Shown in pieces: positions 17,876-27,032 of a DNA stretch of 32,335 nucleotides (the first letter of the stretch is position 1; every line of letters begins with the position of its first letter). The notes below the pieces were generated by a model. That model had not been told where the DNA came from and did no database searches. It was given only the letters and a program-made list of their open reading frames with translations. Where the stretch lies: NCBI RefSeq assembly GCF_014697195.1, contig NZ_JACJRJ010000063.1, positions 1 through 32,335 of the forward strand. The letters run 5' to 3'. The translations under genes and the position numbers were made by a program. This stretch comes from Cylindrospermum sp. FACHB-282. Lineage in GTDB: Bacteria > Cyanobacteriota > Cyanobacteriia > Cyanobacteriales > Nostocaceae.

Positions 17876-19057
17876 TTGCTTATGTTATCTAAGAAGTTTA
17901 GATTTTTTAACAGCCTGACTTCGCTGCTGCCTTTTTCGATCATGGATCGTTATTTGATTATGCAGCTACTGCCGCCGTTTTTGTTTGGCGTCGGGGCTTT
18001 TACTTCTGTGGTGTTGGCAATAGATAGCTTATTTGAATTATTGCGGAAAGTTGTAGAATCTGGGCTACCAATAGAGATCGCCTTTAAGGTGTTTTTCTTA
18101 AAGCTGCCCTTTGTGATGGCTTATGCTTTCCCCATGTCTACCTTGCTGGCTACTTTGATGACCTATAGTCGTCTTTCTAGCGAAAGTGAACTCGTTGCCC
18201 TGCGTGGCTGTGGGGTCAGCGTCTATCGCATGGTGACAACGGCTGTGATCTTTAGTTCTCTGGTAACGGTAATGACCTTTGTGTTCAACGAGCAAATTGC
18301 ACCAGCCGCAAATTACCAAGCGACTCTTACCTTAGAGCAAGCTGTGAGGTCAGACAAACCAAGTTATAAGCAGCAAAATATCTACTATCCTGAATACCGG
18401 GAGATCAAGCAGCCAGATGGTAGTAAAAACAAGATACTTTCACGCTTGTTTTATGCTGATCAATTTGATGGTAAGCGGATGAAAGGCTTGACAATTATAG
18501 ACCGCTCCACAGAAAACTTAAATCAAATTATCGTCGCCGAATCTGCCCAATGGAATGGCTCACAAGGTGTCTGGGATTTTTATAACGGCACAATCTATTT
18601 AGTAGCTGCCGATCGCTCATATCGCAATATTTTGCGGTTTGAACACCAACAACTGCAACTTCCCCGCACGCCCTTAACTCTGGCAGAAAGCAACCGGGAC
18701 TACGGCGAAATGAATATTGTCGAAGCCCTAGAAAGATTAGAAATTGAGCGCCTGAGTGGCGATCGGCAAAAAATTCGCAAACTCGAAGTGCGAATTCAAC
18801 AAAAAATTGCCTTTCCATTTGTATGCGTCATTTTTGGTTTGGTTGGCTCCGTTATGGGAACTATCCCTCAGCGCACTGGACGAGGGACGAGTTTTGCCAT
18901 TAGCGTCGTAGTTATTTTCAGTTACTACTTACTTTTGTCAGTTTGTGGTGCTTTAGCACAGGCTGGTATCGTCTCTCCCTTCGTTGGCGCTTGGTTGCCC
19001 AACTTTTTTGGGTTAGCCATAGGTCTAATTCTATTAATGCGGGTTGCCCAAAAATAA
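17876..19057 (+). CDS. LptF/LptG (YjgP/YjgQ) family permease
   Basis: The membrane half of the LPS exporter. Of 393 residues, three hydrophobic segments lie near the N-terminus (about 30-55, 70-95, 118-140), a large periplasmic beta-rich part follows (about 145-300), and three more lie at the C-terminus (about 302-322, 332-355, 362-388): the 3 + periplasmic + 3 layout of the LptF/G family. Conserved blocks seen: DRYLIMQLLPPFLFG, PFVMAYAFPMSTLLATL and the IAFPFVCVIFGLVG block. A first Met at 17876 is used; the Met in the IMDRYL stretch is a plausible alternative start. Cyanobacteria often have a single LptF/G-type permease, so no F or G label is given. Confidence 0.9.
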   Translation: MLMLSKKFRFFNSLTSLLPFSIMDRYLIMQLLPPFLFGVGAFTSVVLAIDSLFELLRKVVESGLPIEIAFKVFFLKLPFVMAYAFPMSTLLATLMTYSRLSSESELVALRGCGVSVYRMVTTAVIFSSLVTVMTFVFNEQIAPAANYQATLTLEQAVRSDKPSYKQQNIYYPEYREIKQPDGSKNKILSRLFYADQFDGKRMKGLTIIDRSTENLNQIIVAESAQWNGSQGVWDFYNGTIYLVAADRSYRNILRFEHQQLQLPRTPLTLAESNRDYGEMNIVEALERLEIERLSGDRQKIRKLEVRIQQKIAFPFVCVIFGLVGSVMGTIPQRTGRGTSFAISVVVIFSYYLLLSVCGALAQAGIVSPFVGAWLPNFFGLAIGLILLMRVAQK

Positions 19058-19105
19058 ATCAACCCTACAGGAAGCCGCTTCCCGTAAGGTTAAAAATTAT
19101 CCTCA

Positions 19106-19150
19106 ATATTCCGTATAGTAGGCATCTGGCCTGTTCGCAATACGGAATAT
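19106..19150. repeat. 11-bp perfect inverted repeat beside the solo IS605-type hairpin
   Basis: ATATTCCGTAT (19106-19116) and ATACGGAATAT (19140-19150), separated by 23 bases, just upstream of the right-end-like hairpin. It may be the left part of the same small element or an independent repeat. Confidence 0.5.
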
Positions 19151-19169
19151 AAAAATTTTGGCTGAAAAC

Positions 19170-19198
19170 CCCCGTGCATTTATGCCGGGGAGTGTCAA
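19170..19198 (+). mobile_element. Solo IS200/IS605-type right-end hairpin with TCAA site
   Basis: CCCCG (19170-19174), unpaired T, GCAT (19176-19179), TT, ATGC (19182-19185), CGGGG (19186-19190), then AGTG and TCAA (19195-19198). Stem lengths, bulged T, TT loop and the AGTGTCAA tail match the tnpB right end at 677-705; only the four inner base pairs differ, compensating each other. No transposase gene is near, so this is a remnant or a non-autonomous element. Confidence 0.68.
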
Positions 19199-19285
19199 TT
19201 TGTGGATTACTTTATCGTCGCAGCTAATCAGCACCGTACCCGCAATTTCTCAAAGAAATAAATTGCCCGATGCAACATATCTGCA

Positions 19286-19906
19286 TTAAGACTGATGACT
19301 TCGGCATTCTGGGGCAGCTGGATTTTCCCTACAGTATTTCTCAAAAGAAACTTTGGCTGATACCATGCCTTCAGCTTTCTGATGAGCTGCTTCTGCCTGG
19401 AGTTCTTCTACCTCATCCCAGGCCGTAGCGCAGGCTTTCGAGTAAGCTCCTTCTTGGGTACAAGTAGCACGAGCATCTGCGATCGCTTTTTGAATTTTCT
19501 CATCCAGCAGCAGCGCTTTGGGAGCTTCCACAAAGTCACTCTTTGTGAGAATATCTGTAACCGAGATAATACCCAACAGCTTACCTTGAATTACGGGCGC
19601 TCTGCGAATTCCTGTATTGGCAAACAACCGCGCTACATATTCCACACCCAGATCAGGATTGACGACAATGCAGGGCTTGCTCATAATTTCGTAAACCCGC
19701 ACTGCTTTCGGGTCTTTGCCGTAAGCTGTTATCTTGTAGACAATATCTGTTTCTGTAACAATGCCATAGGCATCATTATCATAGCGACGATCCACAACCA
19801 GAGCACGCAATCCTTTTTCTTTCATCAACTTGACCGCTTCAGCAACAGTAGCCGAACCGCGAATGGTAACTACGTCCTTGGTCATGATATCTTCGGCTTT
19901 CATCAT
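19286..19906 (-). CDS. CBS-domain protein with C-terminal CP12 domain
   Basis: A 206-residue fusion. Two CBS motifs fill about 1-130 (KAEDIMTKDVVTI and VYEIMSKPCIVVNPDLG as their starts); such pairs bind adenylates. The end, about 145-203, is CP12-like: Cys149 and Cys159, the AWDEVEELQAEAAHQK core, and CRENPAAPEC with Cys192 and Cys201. In stand-alone CP12 those disulphides control the complex of GAPDH and phosphoribulokinase in the Calvin cycle. Both Cys pairs are kept here, but the protein ends in -ECRSHQS rather than the -YDD/-YDN tail that inserts into GAPDH. A CBS-CP12 family is known in cyanobacteria. A GAGGAGA ribosome-binding site (19915-19921) lies 8 bases from the start. Confidence 0.93.
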   Translation of the reverse strand: MMKAEDIMTKDVVTIRGSATVAEAVKLMKEKGLRALVVDRRYDNDAYGIVTETDIVYKITAYGKDPKAVRVYEIMSKPCIVVNPDLGVEYVARLFANTGIRRAPVIQGKLLGIISVTDILTKSDFVEAPKALLLDEKIQKAIADARATCTQEGAYSKACATAWDEVEELQAEAAHQKAEGMVSAKVSFEKYCRENPAAPECRSHQS

Positions 19907-19914
19907 TACTAAAA

Positions 19915-19921
19915 TCTCCTC
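19915..19921 (-). promoter_or_regulatory. Strong Shine-Dalgarno GAGGAGA of the CBS-CP12 gene
   Basis: On the minus strand, GAGGAGA precedes the double ATG (19906/19903) by 8 bases; it is the best ribosome-binding site in the window and supports the start at Met1 or Met2. Confidence 0.6.
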
Positions 19922-20278
19922 GTAAATGGTACGGTACGGTGCGCAGCATTACCGCGCACAGTTTGGTAACTAGGGAAAAAGTTGAACTGTTATCCAGCCA
20001 CAACAATAAAATTAGTTCAGCTTTCAATTTGTGATGCTATCCAAAGTGACCGATGTCCAAAAACAAAGCATAATTTACCTTAACTTTTTAGAAAGCTTGG
20101 TCAAAAAAGCCAAAAGTAAATTTTTAACTCATAACTCCGTATTACTAATGACTAATAACTTTTGAGAGGCTAGGATCAAATAAACATCCGACTGTAGTTG
20201 TGATCCTTCCTATTGAGGATTTGCTCTCAACTTGCGTCTATTTGTCTCAGTTTCCAGCCAACTTCAATCATCTAACCC
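19922..20278. other. Divergent intergenic region upstream of CBS-CP12 and the Asn/Gln-rich protein
   Basis: Contains GTACGGTACGG and a TGCGC...GCGCA inverted pair (about 19939-19958), a TAAT-type heptamer-like run near 20135-20160 and otherwise AT-rich sequence. Promoters for both genes should lie here but no clear -35/-10 pair is assigned. No gene is supported. Confidence 0.4.
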
Positions 20279-21388
20279 ATGCCACATAGTCAATACCCTC
20301 CCGCCTACTTACGCTATCTCAGAGCCAGGTTATGGAATTTAGGGCGACCTGGTTTTTGGGGAACAGCAATTTTTTTATTTGTTATCGGGTTCGTAATTCG
20401 GGAATACTGGTTAAATCCAAATATTTTCACACACAAGCAAAATACCGAAGTCGCTTCGCCAAAGCCTGGTGAATCCTCATTTTCAGAAGAAGATAAAGCT
20501 GTGGTGGCGGATATTGATAACTTGCCAGTCCTATTGAATGACTTTGAGCAAGCAACTCTCTCTATCACTACAATCAATCCCCTGGGAAACACTCAGACAA
20601 AGAAGAGCGAAGGCTTAATTGAGGATGTGATTAACAAGCAAAATGCTGCTGCTAGTAAAGCAAAATCCAATCCTGGCTTGGGGATAGTTAATAGCACACC
20701 CTCTCCAAATGTGAAAAATCCCTTTGTGCTTCAAGCAGAAAATTTATTGCGGTCTGGTACAGGTGATGGTGGCCAATTTTTAGGGGTCAATTCTTTAACT
20801 ACATCACCAGAACCAACAGAAACGACAACTTCCTCTAGCTGGGAAATGGGATTAACTAACAAGACTAAAAATAATCAAAATCCTGTCTTAATCAATCCCT
20901 TACAAGCAGAAATTAATCAAGCGACAAATCAGAATTTTTCTAGGCTGAATAATTCTACTTCAAGTCAAATAAATCCTTTGGGGCAAACCTCCTCTAATGG
21001 AGCAACGATGATGCTACCCAGTCAGAGTTTACCACCTGGTACGGGAATGGGCTACACTCAGCCAACTGTTACTAACCAGCCACAAAACCCCTACAGTAAT
21101 TATAATGGCGTGCAGACTTTGCCAAACGTGGTAACACCATCTACGGCAGTGCTTCCTGTCACTCCTGCTGCACCTAATAATATTTCACCTGATTCTGTGC
21201 AGTCTTCAACTCAAAGTATTACTAATAATACAACTCCTGTGGGATATGCCAACTATGGTAATACTAGTTTGCAGCAGCCTAATCAATTACCAACATCTAC
21301 ATTTAGCAATCCCAGCTTAGAGCAACCTAATCAATTACCACAGTCTAACGATTTATATCCTCGTCGGGTACGTGGGTATAGGAGATAG
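20279..21388 (+). CDS. Single-pass membrane protein rich in Asn, Gln, Ser, Thr and Pro, unknown function
   Basis: A 369-residue protein I do not recognise. Residues 1-24 are basic and Tyr-rich, 25-41 form one hydrophobic segment (GFWGTAIFLFVIGFVIR), and the rest is low-complexity and probably disordered, dominated by Asn, Gln, Ser, Thr and Pro. Short repeats occur: NPF/NPL motifs, and near the C-terminus two QPNQLP units. The end is basic (YPRRVRGYRR). The pattern fits a signal-anchored protein with an unstructured outer or periplasmic tail. The gene stands alone, divergent from CBS-CP12, 371 bases apart. Function cannot be inferred. Confidence 0.7.
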   Translation: MPHSQYPPAYLRYLRARLWNLGRPGFWGTAIFLFVIGFVIREYWLNPNIFTHKQNTEVASPKPGESSFSEEDKAVVADIDNLPVLLNDFEQATLSITTINPLGNTQTKKSEGLIEDVINKQNAAASKAKSNPGLGIVNSTPSPNVKNPFVLQAENLLRSGTGDGGQFLGVNSLTTSPEPTETTTSSSWEMGLTNKTKNNQNPVLINPLQAEINQATNQNFSRLNNSTSSQINPLGQTSSNGATMMLPSQSLPPGTGMGYTQPTVTNQPQNPYSNYNGVQTLPNVVTPSTAVLPVTPAAPNNISPDSVQSSTQSITNNTTPVGYANYGNTSLQQPNQLPTSTFSNPSLEQPNQLPQSNDLYPRRVRGYRR

Positions 21389-21434
21389 TGGAGATAGTTT
21401 GGCGATCGCTTTTTTAGCGTAAGGCTAAATTCTC

Positions 21435-21788
21435 TTAAACTGCTGCACTCAACAAAGACACAACATACTGATTCAGACTCACTCCTTGCTGTTCAGCAGT
21501 TTCAGCCAAACGACGATGCAGAGATTTAGGCATCCGCACCAGTAACTTACCGCTATAGTTATCATCTTTACTGGGTAAAGGAATCTCATCACCAGCTTTA
21601 TAAGCTGTTTCAATCCACAATTCCCGCGCTTCATTGATATTTGCTACAGTTTCTTCTAAGGTTTCACCTTGGGTGAGACATCCCGGTAATTTTTTTATTT
21701 GTGCTACATATCCTCCTTCTGGGTCAGGGTAAAGTGTGACAGGATATTGAAGAGTTAAATAATATTCTAGGGATGGTTTTTCAAGCAT
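21435..21788 (-). CDS. HicB-family antitoxin-like protein
   Basis: A 117-residue HicB-type protein. Seen: YPVTLYPDPEGGYVAQIKKLPGCLTQGETLEE, the degenerate RNase-H-like HicB fold, then LVRMPKSLHRRLAETAEQQGVSLNQYVVSLL, a C-terminal ribbon-helix-helix type DNA-binding domain. HicB normally neutralises the mRNA interferase HicA and represses its own operon. No HicA gene (about 60-80 residues) is visible next to it. It follows a DUF5615 gene on the same strand by 19 bases, so it looks like the last gene of a three-gene cluster. Confidence 0.87.
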   Translation of the reverse strand: MLEKPSLEYYLTLQYPVTLYPDPEGGYVAQIKKLPGCLTQGETLEETVANINEARELWIETAYKAGDEIPLPSKDDNYSGKLLVRMPKSLHRRLAETAEQQGVSLNQYVVSLLSAAV

Positions 21789-21807
21789 TATCTATCTTGA
21801 GAATATT

Positions 21808-22161
21808 TCATTGATGAACAATTATCGTATCTCTACTCATTTCGATGACCGAATATTGCTGAAATAATTCTATTAGTTGTGGTAAATTTTTGATAAATAT
21901 TGCCTCAAGTTCTGTGTTCTTAATATTGCCTGTTGTAACTTGTAGTAGCTTGTAAGGTTGTTGCCTAATTATAAAAGAATCGAAAAAGTCAGAATCTTTA
22001 CTAATAACAATCCGACTTTCCTGAATTGAAATTGTATTTATTTCTTCATTAGTGGTGGCATTTCTGTTAGGTAAATCTTTAGTATGGATTGTGTCATAAC
22101 CAGCAGATTGCAAGATAAACGCCACATTTCTTGGTAATTGGGCATCTACTAAAAACTTCAT
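21808..22161 (-). CDS. DUF5615 PIN-like protein, probable toxin
   Basis: A 117-residue protein with the DUF5615/PIN-like (Mut7-C related) pattern: FLVDAQLPRNVA with Asp6, IHTKDLPNRNATTNEEI (about 25-41), and VISKDSDFFDSF with Asp56 and Asp58. In this family such acidic residues are presumed to bind metal for RNase activity, and its genes pair with DUF433 genes as toxin-antitoxin modules. The start ATG shares a base with the stop of the upstream DUF433 gene (TAATG), so translation is coupled. Intact residues suggest it is active, but no experiment is implied. Confidence 0.85.
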   Translation of the reverse strand: MKFLVDAQLPRNVAFILQSAGYDTIHTKDLPNRNATTNEEINTISIQESRIVISKDSDFFDSFIIRQQPYKLLQVTTGNIKNTELEAIFIKNLPQLIELFQQYSVIEMSRDTIIVHQ

Positions 22162-22394
22162 TATGCTATTTTGTGTATGCTTTTTACCTGACTAAGACGA
22201 GCCGCAAATAACAAAACAGCTAAAATATCTTCACGTTCTAAATCATCGTAATCGGCTAAAATATCCTCAATACTCATACCCGCACTGAGTAATTCTAAAA
22301 TAAATTCAACTGGGTAGCGTAAACCTCGAATACATGGTTTACCGTGACAGATATTTGTATCAATTGAGATTCGTTGTAAAAGTGTGTTGTTCAT
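22161..22394 (-). CDS. DUF433 antitoxin-like protein
   Basis: A 77-residue DUF433 protein: RISIDTNICHGKPCIRGLRYPVEF, then LELLSAGMSIEDILADYDDLEREDI, the family's winged-HTH-like pattern. DUF433 genes typically precede DUF5615 genes and act as DNA-binding antitoxins. The stop overlaps the next start by one base. It is the first gene of a cluster running DUF433, DUF5615, HicB. Copy A of the 110-bp repeat (22416-22525) begins 22 bases upstream of its start codon, so it probably carries or abuts the promoter of this cluster. Confidence 0.88.
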   Translation of the reverse strand: MNNTLLQRISIDTNICHGKPCIRGLRYPVEFILELLSAGMSIEDILADYDDLEREDILAVLLFAARLSQVKSIHKIA

Positions 22395-22415
22395 GGTTTC
22401 TTTATTTTACTCAAT

Positions 22416-22525
22416 GACAGGAAACACCAAATATGAAGCATTGCTTAAGGCTGTCCCAAAAGCCGAAAATGACCAACTATCGTTGCTCCATATCGTGTTC
22501 AATTTGTATAGTGCGTAAGTTCTAT
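22416..22525. repeat. Copy A of a 110-bp dispersed inverted repeat (MITE-like)
   Basis: From GACAGGAAACACC to GTGCGTAAGTTCTAT; it matches the reverse complement of 29766-29951 almost base for base outside one insertion. Internal arms ATATGAAGC (22431-22439) and GCTCCATAT (22485-22493) form an imperfect inverted repeat, the usual layout of a small non-autonomous element. It lies between the DUF433 cluster and a Uma2 gene. Confidence 0.75.
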
Positions 22526-22529
22526 ATAT

Positions 22530-23153
22530 TTAGTCTCCAACACCTGCCTTAAAAATTTGTTCAGCGGTCAATTTTAAATTTGGGAAAGTGGGTGAATTAA
22601 TTATCTCAGAGCCTCTAAATTGAGTAACTTGGTACTCTGCCTCAATTAAATTATAAATAGAGAAAGTAGGTCGTTTGGGATTACCTATATATCGTCTACC
22701 ACCCAAACCTAAATAATCAATAATCCAATATTCAGGAATACCTAAAAATTCGTATTGTTCTAATTTAAGTGCGTAATCGTCACTCCAATTTGTGGAAACT
22801 ACTTCTACAATTAACCTAACGGAACTACCTATAGTGATGATTGATTCTCTTTGCCAGCGTAGCTCATTATTATTAACATTGCGCTTATCTAAAACAATCA
22901 CATCTGGTTCATATCCTGATTCTCCTGGCGCTTTAATAATGCATTCTTTGGGGATGAAATAGGGTAATTTAGAATTACGAATTTCTAAGAATAATTCACC
23001 AGAGGTAAACCCAGCAACTTCTGAGTGCATTCCTGTTGCTTTCGGCATTGCTATAATTTCCCCATCATGTAATTCATAGCGTCTTTCGCTTTTTTCTGGA
23101 TACCAAGCGATAAATTCATCAAATGTTACTTGCTGGGATAAAGCCTGTATCAT
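22530..23153 (-). CDS. Uma2-family (DUF820) protein
   Basis: A 207-residue Uma2 protein. Seen: TFDEFIAWYPEKSERRYELHDGEI at the start of the fold, the EPDVIVLDKR block with the PD pair, VRLIVEVVSTNWSDDYALKLEQYEFLGIPEYWIIDY with the core Glu and the diagnostic IPEYWIID motif, and a C-terminal FPNLKLTAEQIF. It is the fourth Uma2 gene of the window and lies between a dispersed repeat and mfd. Its function is unproven; the fold points to nuclease activity. Confidence 0.87.
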   Translation of the reverse strand: MIQALSQQVTFDEFIAWYPEKSERRYELHDGEIIAMPKATGMHSEVAGFTSGELFLEIRNSKLPYFIPKECIIKAPGESGYEPDVIVLDKRNVNNNELRWQRESIITIGSSVRLIVEVVSTNWSDDYALKLEQYEFLGIPEYWIIDYLGLGGRRYIGNPKRPTFSIYNLIEAEYQVTQFRGSEIINSPTFPNLKLTAEQIFKAGVGD

Positions 23154-23214
23154 GATTTCTTTTCGATAACTTCTGCGGACTGATATAGCAATCTTAGGTG
23201 ATTCATAAATACAC

Positions 23215-23235
23215 GCGCAGGCTAGAAGCCTGCGC
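23215..23235. repeat. 9-bp perfect hairpin between the Uma2 gene and mfd
   Basis: GCGCAGGCT, loop AGA, AGCCTGCGC, followed on the plus strand by TACAAGATTTTTT. It lies 29 bases after the mfd stop and may act as its terminator, but it also matches a common cyanobacterial intergenic palindrome. Confidence 0.5.
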
Positions 23236-23264
23236 TACAAGATTTTTTAGCTGATCTTAATTAC

Positions 23265-26200
23265 TCACACCAAAGCTGCTTCAGGAATTGCACCTTGCAT
23301 TTTACCGAAAGCGTCAATTAAGTTTTGCAACTGCTGATCTGCCTTAAAAACGCCCAAACCGCGAACCGTTACCTTACCCGGAGAATAGACAAAACGCGAT
23401 CGCATACTTTCTGTTAAATTCTCCGCTAACAAATTCCAAGCAGGTTCAGCCATTGGGGTTTCTAAAACGATGTGTTGCTTGTTCTCTGGCTTAATCCGGC
23501 TAAATCCGAGATTTTTCGCTAGCTGCTTCAGTTCCATCACCCGCAAAAGTTGATTTGCAGGTACGGGAATTGCCCCAAAGCGATCGCACCATTCACCAGC
23601 AATCTGCTTTAATTCTCCCTTAGATTTAGCCGTTGCCACCGCCCGATAAGCACTCATCTTTTGATCCAAATCGGTAATATAATCAGCAGGAATAAAGGCT
23701 GTAAGGTTGAGGTCAATTTGGGTATCATCAACCTTGGGTATTTCTTGACCACGAATTTCCCGAATTGCCTCTTCTAACATTTCCATATACAAATCAAAAC
23801 CGATGGCATCCATTTGACCAGATTGTTCTGCACCCAGCAAGTTACCCACCCCGCGAATTTCCATATCTCGCATTGCTAGCTGATATCCAGAACCGAGTTG
23901 AGTAAATTCTTGAATTGCTCGTAACCGTTGCCTTGCTGCATCAGTTAGAGCCCGCTGCTTGGGATAAAATAGCCAGGCGTGAGCTTGGATTCCCGCACGT
24001 CCCACACGTCCCCGCAACTGGTACAATTGAGCTAACCCAAAGCGATGAGCATCTTCAATTAAAATGGTGTTAACTCGCGGAATATCTAACCCAGACTCAA
24101 TAATTGTCGTACAAACGAGGATATCTGCGTCATTATTGCTGAAAGTGAGCATGGTTGATTCTAACTCGCTTTCATCCATTTGACCGTGAGCGATCGCCAA
24201 TCTGCCTCCCGGTATCATCTCCCGCAAATTAGCTGTAGTCTCTTCAATTCCCTCCACTCGCGGCACCACATAAAACACCTGTCCACCTCTATCTAATTCT
24301 TGACGAATAGCAGTGCGGACTATTTCTGGATTCAGCGGTGCGAGATGAGTTTGAATCGGCCGTCTCGTTGGGGGTGGTGTGGTAATCAAACTCATTTCTC
24401 GAATTCCCGACAAAGACATATACAAAGTCCGGGGAATGGGAGTAGCTGACAGGGTAAGCACATCAACTTGAGTTCTCAGGCTTTTAATTTTCTCTTTCTG
24501 ATTGACGCCAAACCGCTGTTCTTCATCTACCACCAACAGTCCTAAATCTCGGAAACTCACACCTTTACCCAGAAGTTGCTGCGTCCCGACGACTACATCT
24601 AATTCACCTGTTTCTAGTCGCTTGAGAATCTGACGGCGTTCTTCAGGGCTGCGGAAGCGGTTGAGTAATCCCACATTTACCGGGTAAGGGGCAAAGCGTT
24701 CTTTTAAAGTGTGGTAGTGCTGTTGCGTTAAGATGGTGGTAGGTGCAAGAAGTGCCACTTGTTTACCAGAGGTGACGGCTTTGAAAATAGCGCGAATGGC
24801 AACTTCTGTTTTACCAAAACCGACATCACCACAAATTAAGCGATCCATTGGGCGATCGCTTTCCATATCCCGTTTGACATCTTGCACAGCCTTGAGTTGG
24901 TCTGTGGTCGCTTGGTAGGGAAAAGAGTCTTCTAGTTCCTCTTGCCAAGGCATATCTGCGGGATAGGCAAAACCTTGTTGTTGCGATCGCGCTGCATACA
25001 ATTTTAACAAATCCACCGCCAACTTCTTAATCGCTTTGCGGACTTTGTTCTTAGTATTATCCCAAGCTTTCCCAGTCATTTTGTGCAGTTCTGGTGCTTT
25101 ATCGCCATTAGTGCGGAACCGTGAAAGAGAACCCACTTGATCAGCTGCCACTCTCAGCAACCCATCAGCATACTGCACCACCAAATAATCACGGGTTTCA
25201 TAGTTAATCGTCAGACTTTCCAGCTTGACAAATTTACCAATGCCGTGGCTTCTGTGAACCACATAATCCCCCGGACGCAATTTGTTGGGGTCAACTTGCT
25301 TAGAAGCAGCTTTGCGGCGTTTGCGGATATAGCCAGGAGTCGCTAGAGAATGCTGCCCAAAAAATTCGCGGTCAGTAACAACTACTAATCGATATGTAGG
25401 CAGAATAAACCCTTCTAATTCCGCCAGACCAGAATATTTGAGGGCAATTGGCGTATGGTTGATTTGTAACTTATCAATTGCTTGGTAGTCGCGGGGATTA
25501 GGGATAAACTGAGCCGGACAATCGTGTTCTTGCAACAGAGAGACAGAACGGGAAGGTTGAGCAGAAAGCAGCCAGATAGAAAAATTGCGATCGCGATCTT
25601 GTCTAATTGTTTCCGCTAATTTAGCAAACTGGTGTGGCGTGACAGGAACAGGTCTACTCGCTAGATTCACACCACTATTTTCCTCAGCCAATTCCGATAA
25701 ATATAACCTTTTAAATTTGCTAGTTTCAGCTAAACATTCATCAAAAGAACGGTGAATTCGAGGCAATTTACCAGCGATCGATAACTGACTATCAGCATTT
25801 TCCACCCAGCGATCGCTATGAGCATAACACTGTTCTGGCTCATCAATGGCAATCAGAGTATTTTCTGGTAAATAGTCCAGCAGAGAAGCTGGTTGCTCAA
25901 AAGCCAACCCCAAAAAACGCCGACTACCTTCTAAAACTGCTGAGTCCTGAGTAATGAGTTCTGAGTCTGAATTTAATTCAGCATTCAACACTCGAAACTC
26001 GGCACTATCTTGCAATGCTGACATGACAATAGGCGCAAAGCTAGTAGGAGTCAGAGTTAGCTGTTCAACTTTATCCAAAGCAGAACGTTGAGTTGTTGGG
26101 TCAAATTCCCGAATTTGCTCGATTTCGTCCCCAAACCATTCCAGTCTAACTGGCAACTCAGAGGAAACCGGGAACACATCCACAATATCGCCCCGTCGGC

Positions 26201-26738
26201 TCCATTGCCCTTCCGTTTCCACCAGAGGCACTCGCTCATATCCTAGAATCGTGACTTTTTCACTGAAAGCATTCAGGTCGTATTCCATCCCCTTTTTGAG
26301 GGTGAGGCAAAAAGAGCTAAAAACCAATGGTGGTGGTAAATGAGGTTGCAGCGCCCCCGCTGTCGCCACAATTGCAGTTTTTGTCTCCGTTACCCCGTCC
26401 CTACCCACCAAATCTGCCAGTACCTGCATTTGTCCCCAATTCAACTCCGTTTCAGGGTCAAAGGGTTCATAGGGGGACGCCTCAGAGGTGGGGTAAAAAT
26501 GCACAGTCTTCCATCCCATGGCCTCCATTTGTGCGTAAACCCGCCCAGCTTCCTCCAAAGTGGCACATACCACGAACAAATCCCTGCCCTCATTGTTCGC
26601 CAATGCCGAAGCTACCAAGCCTTTGGGCAGGCGGGAAATGCCATTTAACCGCAATTCTTGTTGTTTATTGAGCTTAGAGACTAGTTCTGTGGTCAGTGGC
26701 GATCGCGCCAAAGCACGCACAATAGAAGAAAATGCCAT
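23265..26738 (-). CDS. mfd: Transcription-repair coupling factor Mfd
   Basis: A 1157-residue SF2 translocase that removes RNA polymerase stalled at DNA damage and recruits UvrAB. Domains in order: a UvrB-like N-terminal module (about 1-350), the polymerase-interaction (CarD-like) domain around [16 protein letters not shown], the helicase core with [14 protein letters not shown] (Lys643), DEEQRFG and [15 protein letters not shown], the second RecA lobe with [13 protein letters not shown] and a C-terminal TRCF domain. Length is standard. The gene stands alone, oriented away from the CNNM gene. Start ATG at 26738 is preceded by an AT-rich leader. Confidence 0.96.
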   Translation of the reverse strand: MAFSSIVRALARSPLTTELVSKLNKQQELRLNGISRLPKGLVASALANNEGRDLFVVCATLEEAGRVYAQMEAMGWKTVHFYPTSEASPYEPFDPETELNWGQMQVLADLVGRDGVTETKTAIVATAGALQPHLPPPLVFSSFCLTLKKGMEYDLNAFSEKVTILGYERVPLVETEGQWSRRGDIVDVFPVSSELPVRLEWFGDEIEQIREFDPTTQRSALDKVEQLTLTPTSFAPIVMSALQDSAEFRVLNAELNSDSELITQDSAVLEGSRRFLGLAFEQPASLLDYLPENTLIAIDEPEQCYAHSDRWVENADSQLSIAGKLPRIHRSFDECLAETSKFKRLYLSELAEENSGVNLASRPVPVTPHQFAKLAETIRQDRDRNFSIWLLSAQPSRSVSLLQEHDCPAQFIPNPRDYQAIDKLQINHTPIALKYSGLAELEGFILPTYRLVVVTDREFFGQHSLATPGYIRKRRKAASKQVDPNKLRPGDYVVHRSHGIGKFVKLESLTINYETRDYLVVQYADGLLRVAADQVGSLSRFRTNGDKAPELHKMTGKAWDNTKNKVRKAIKKLAVDLLKLYAARSQQQGFAYPADMPWQEELEDSFPYQATTDQLKAVQDVKRDMESDRPMDRLICGDVGFGKTEVAIRAIFKAVTSGKQVALLAPTTILTQQHYHTLKERFAPYPVNVGLLNRFRSPEERRQILKRLETGELDVVVGTQQLLGKGVSFRDLGLLVVDEEQRFGVNQKEKIKSLRTQVDVLTLSATPIPRTLYMSLSGIREMSLITTPPPTRRPIQTHLAPLNPEIVRTAIRQELDRGGQVFYVVPRVEGIEETTANLREMIPGGRLAIAHGQMDESELESTMLTFSNNDADILVCTTIIESGLDIPRVNTILIEDAHRFGLAQLYQLRGRVGRAGIQAHAWLFYPKQRALTDAARQRLRAIQEFTQLGSGYQLAMRDMEIRGVGNLLGAEQSGQMDAIGFDLYMEMLEEAIREIRGQEIPKVDDTQIDLNLTAFIPADYITDLDQKMSAYRAVATAKSKGELKQIAGEWCDRFGAIPVPANQLLRVMELKQLAKNLGFSRIKPENKQHIVLETPMAEPAWNLLAENLTESMRSRFVYSPGKVTVRGLGVFKADQQLQNLIDAFGKMQGAIPEAALV

Positions 26739-27032
26739 AAGTTGTATTAAAGTTGGAAGTCGTTGCAGTGAAAAAATCTAGAAGTCCTTGATGTCAACCA
26801 TTTTAACAAGTCGCCGTAATTCCTCTCCCTCTTAGGGAAGGGTAGGGACAGGATGTAAGTCCGGTAATGCCGAAAGCATCTACGACCAATTTTTTGCCTA
26901 GCCAGAAGAGGTTTACCCAGTCTGGGGCGAAAGTCAATACTTTATGTATAGTCAAAGCATTTATAGAATCACGTTTAATACTAGATACTAGGATTTAAGC
27001 TACATTCGCTTTCCATAGCGGCAATTCTAAAC
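26739..27032. other. Divergent intergenic region between mfd and the CNNM gene
   Basis: 294 bases holding the promoters of both genes. The piece 26822-26860 (CTCTCCCTCTTAGGGAAGGGTAGG) is a dispersed-repeat-like palindrome. The stretch 26935-27000 is AT-rich. No gene is supported. Confidence 0.35.
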
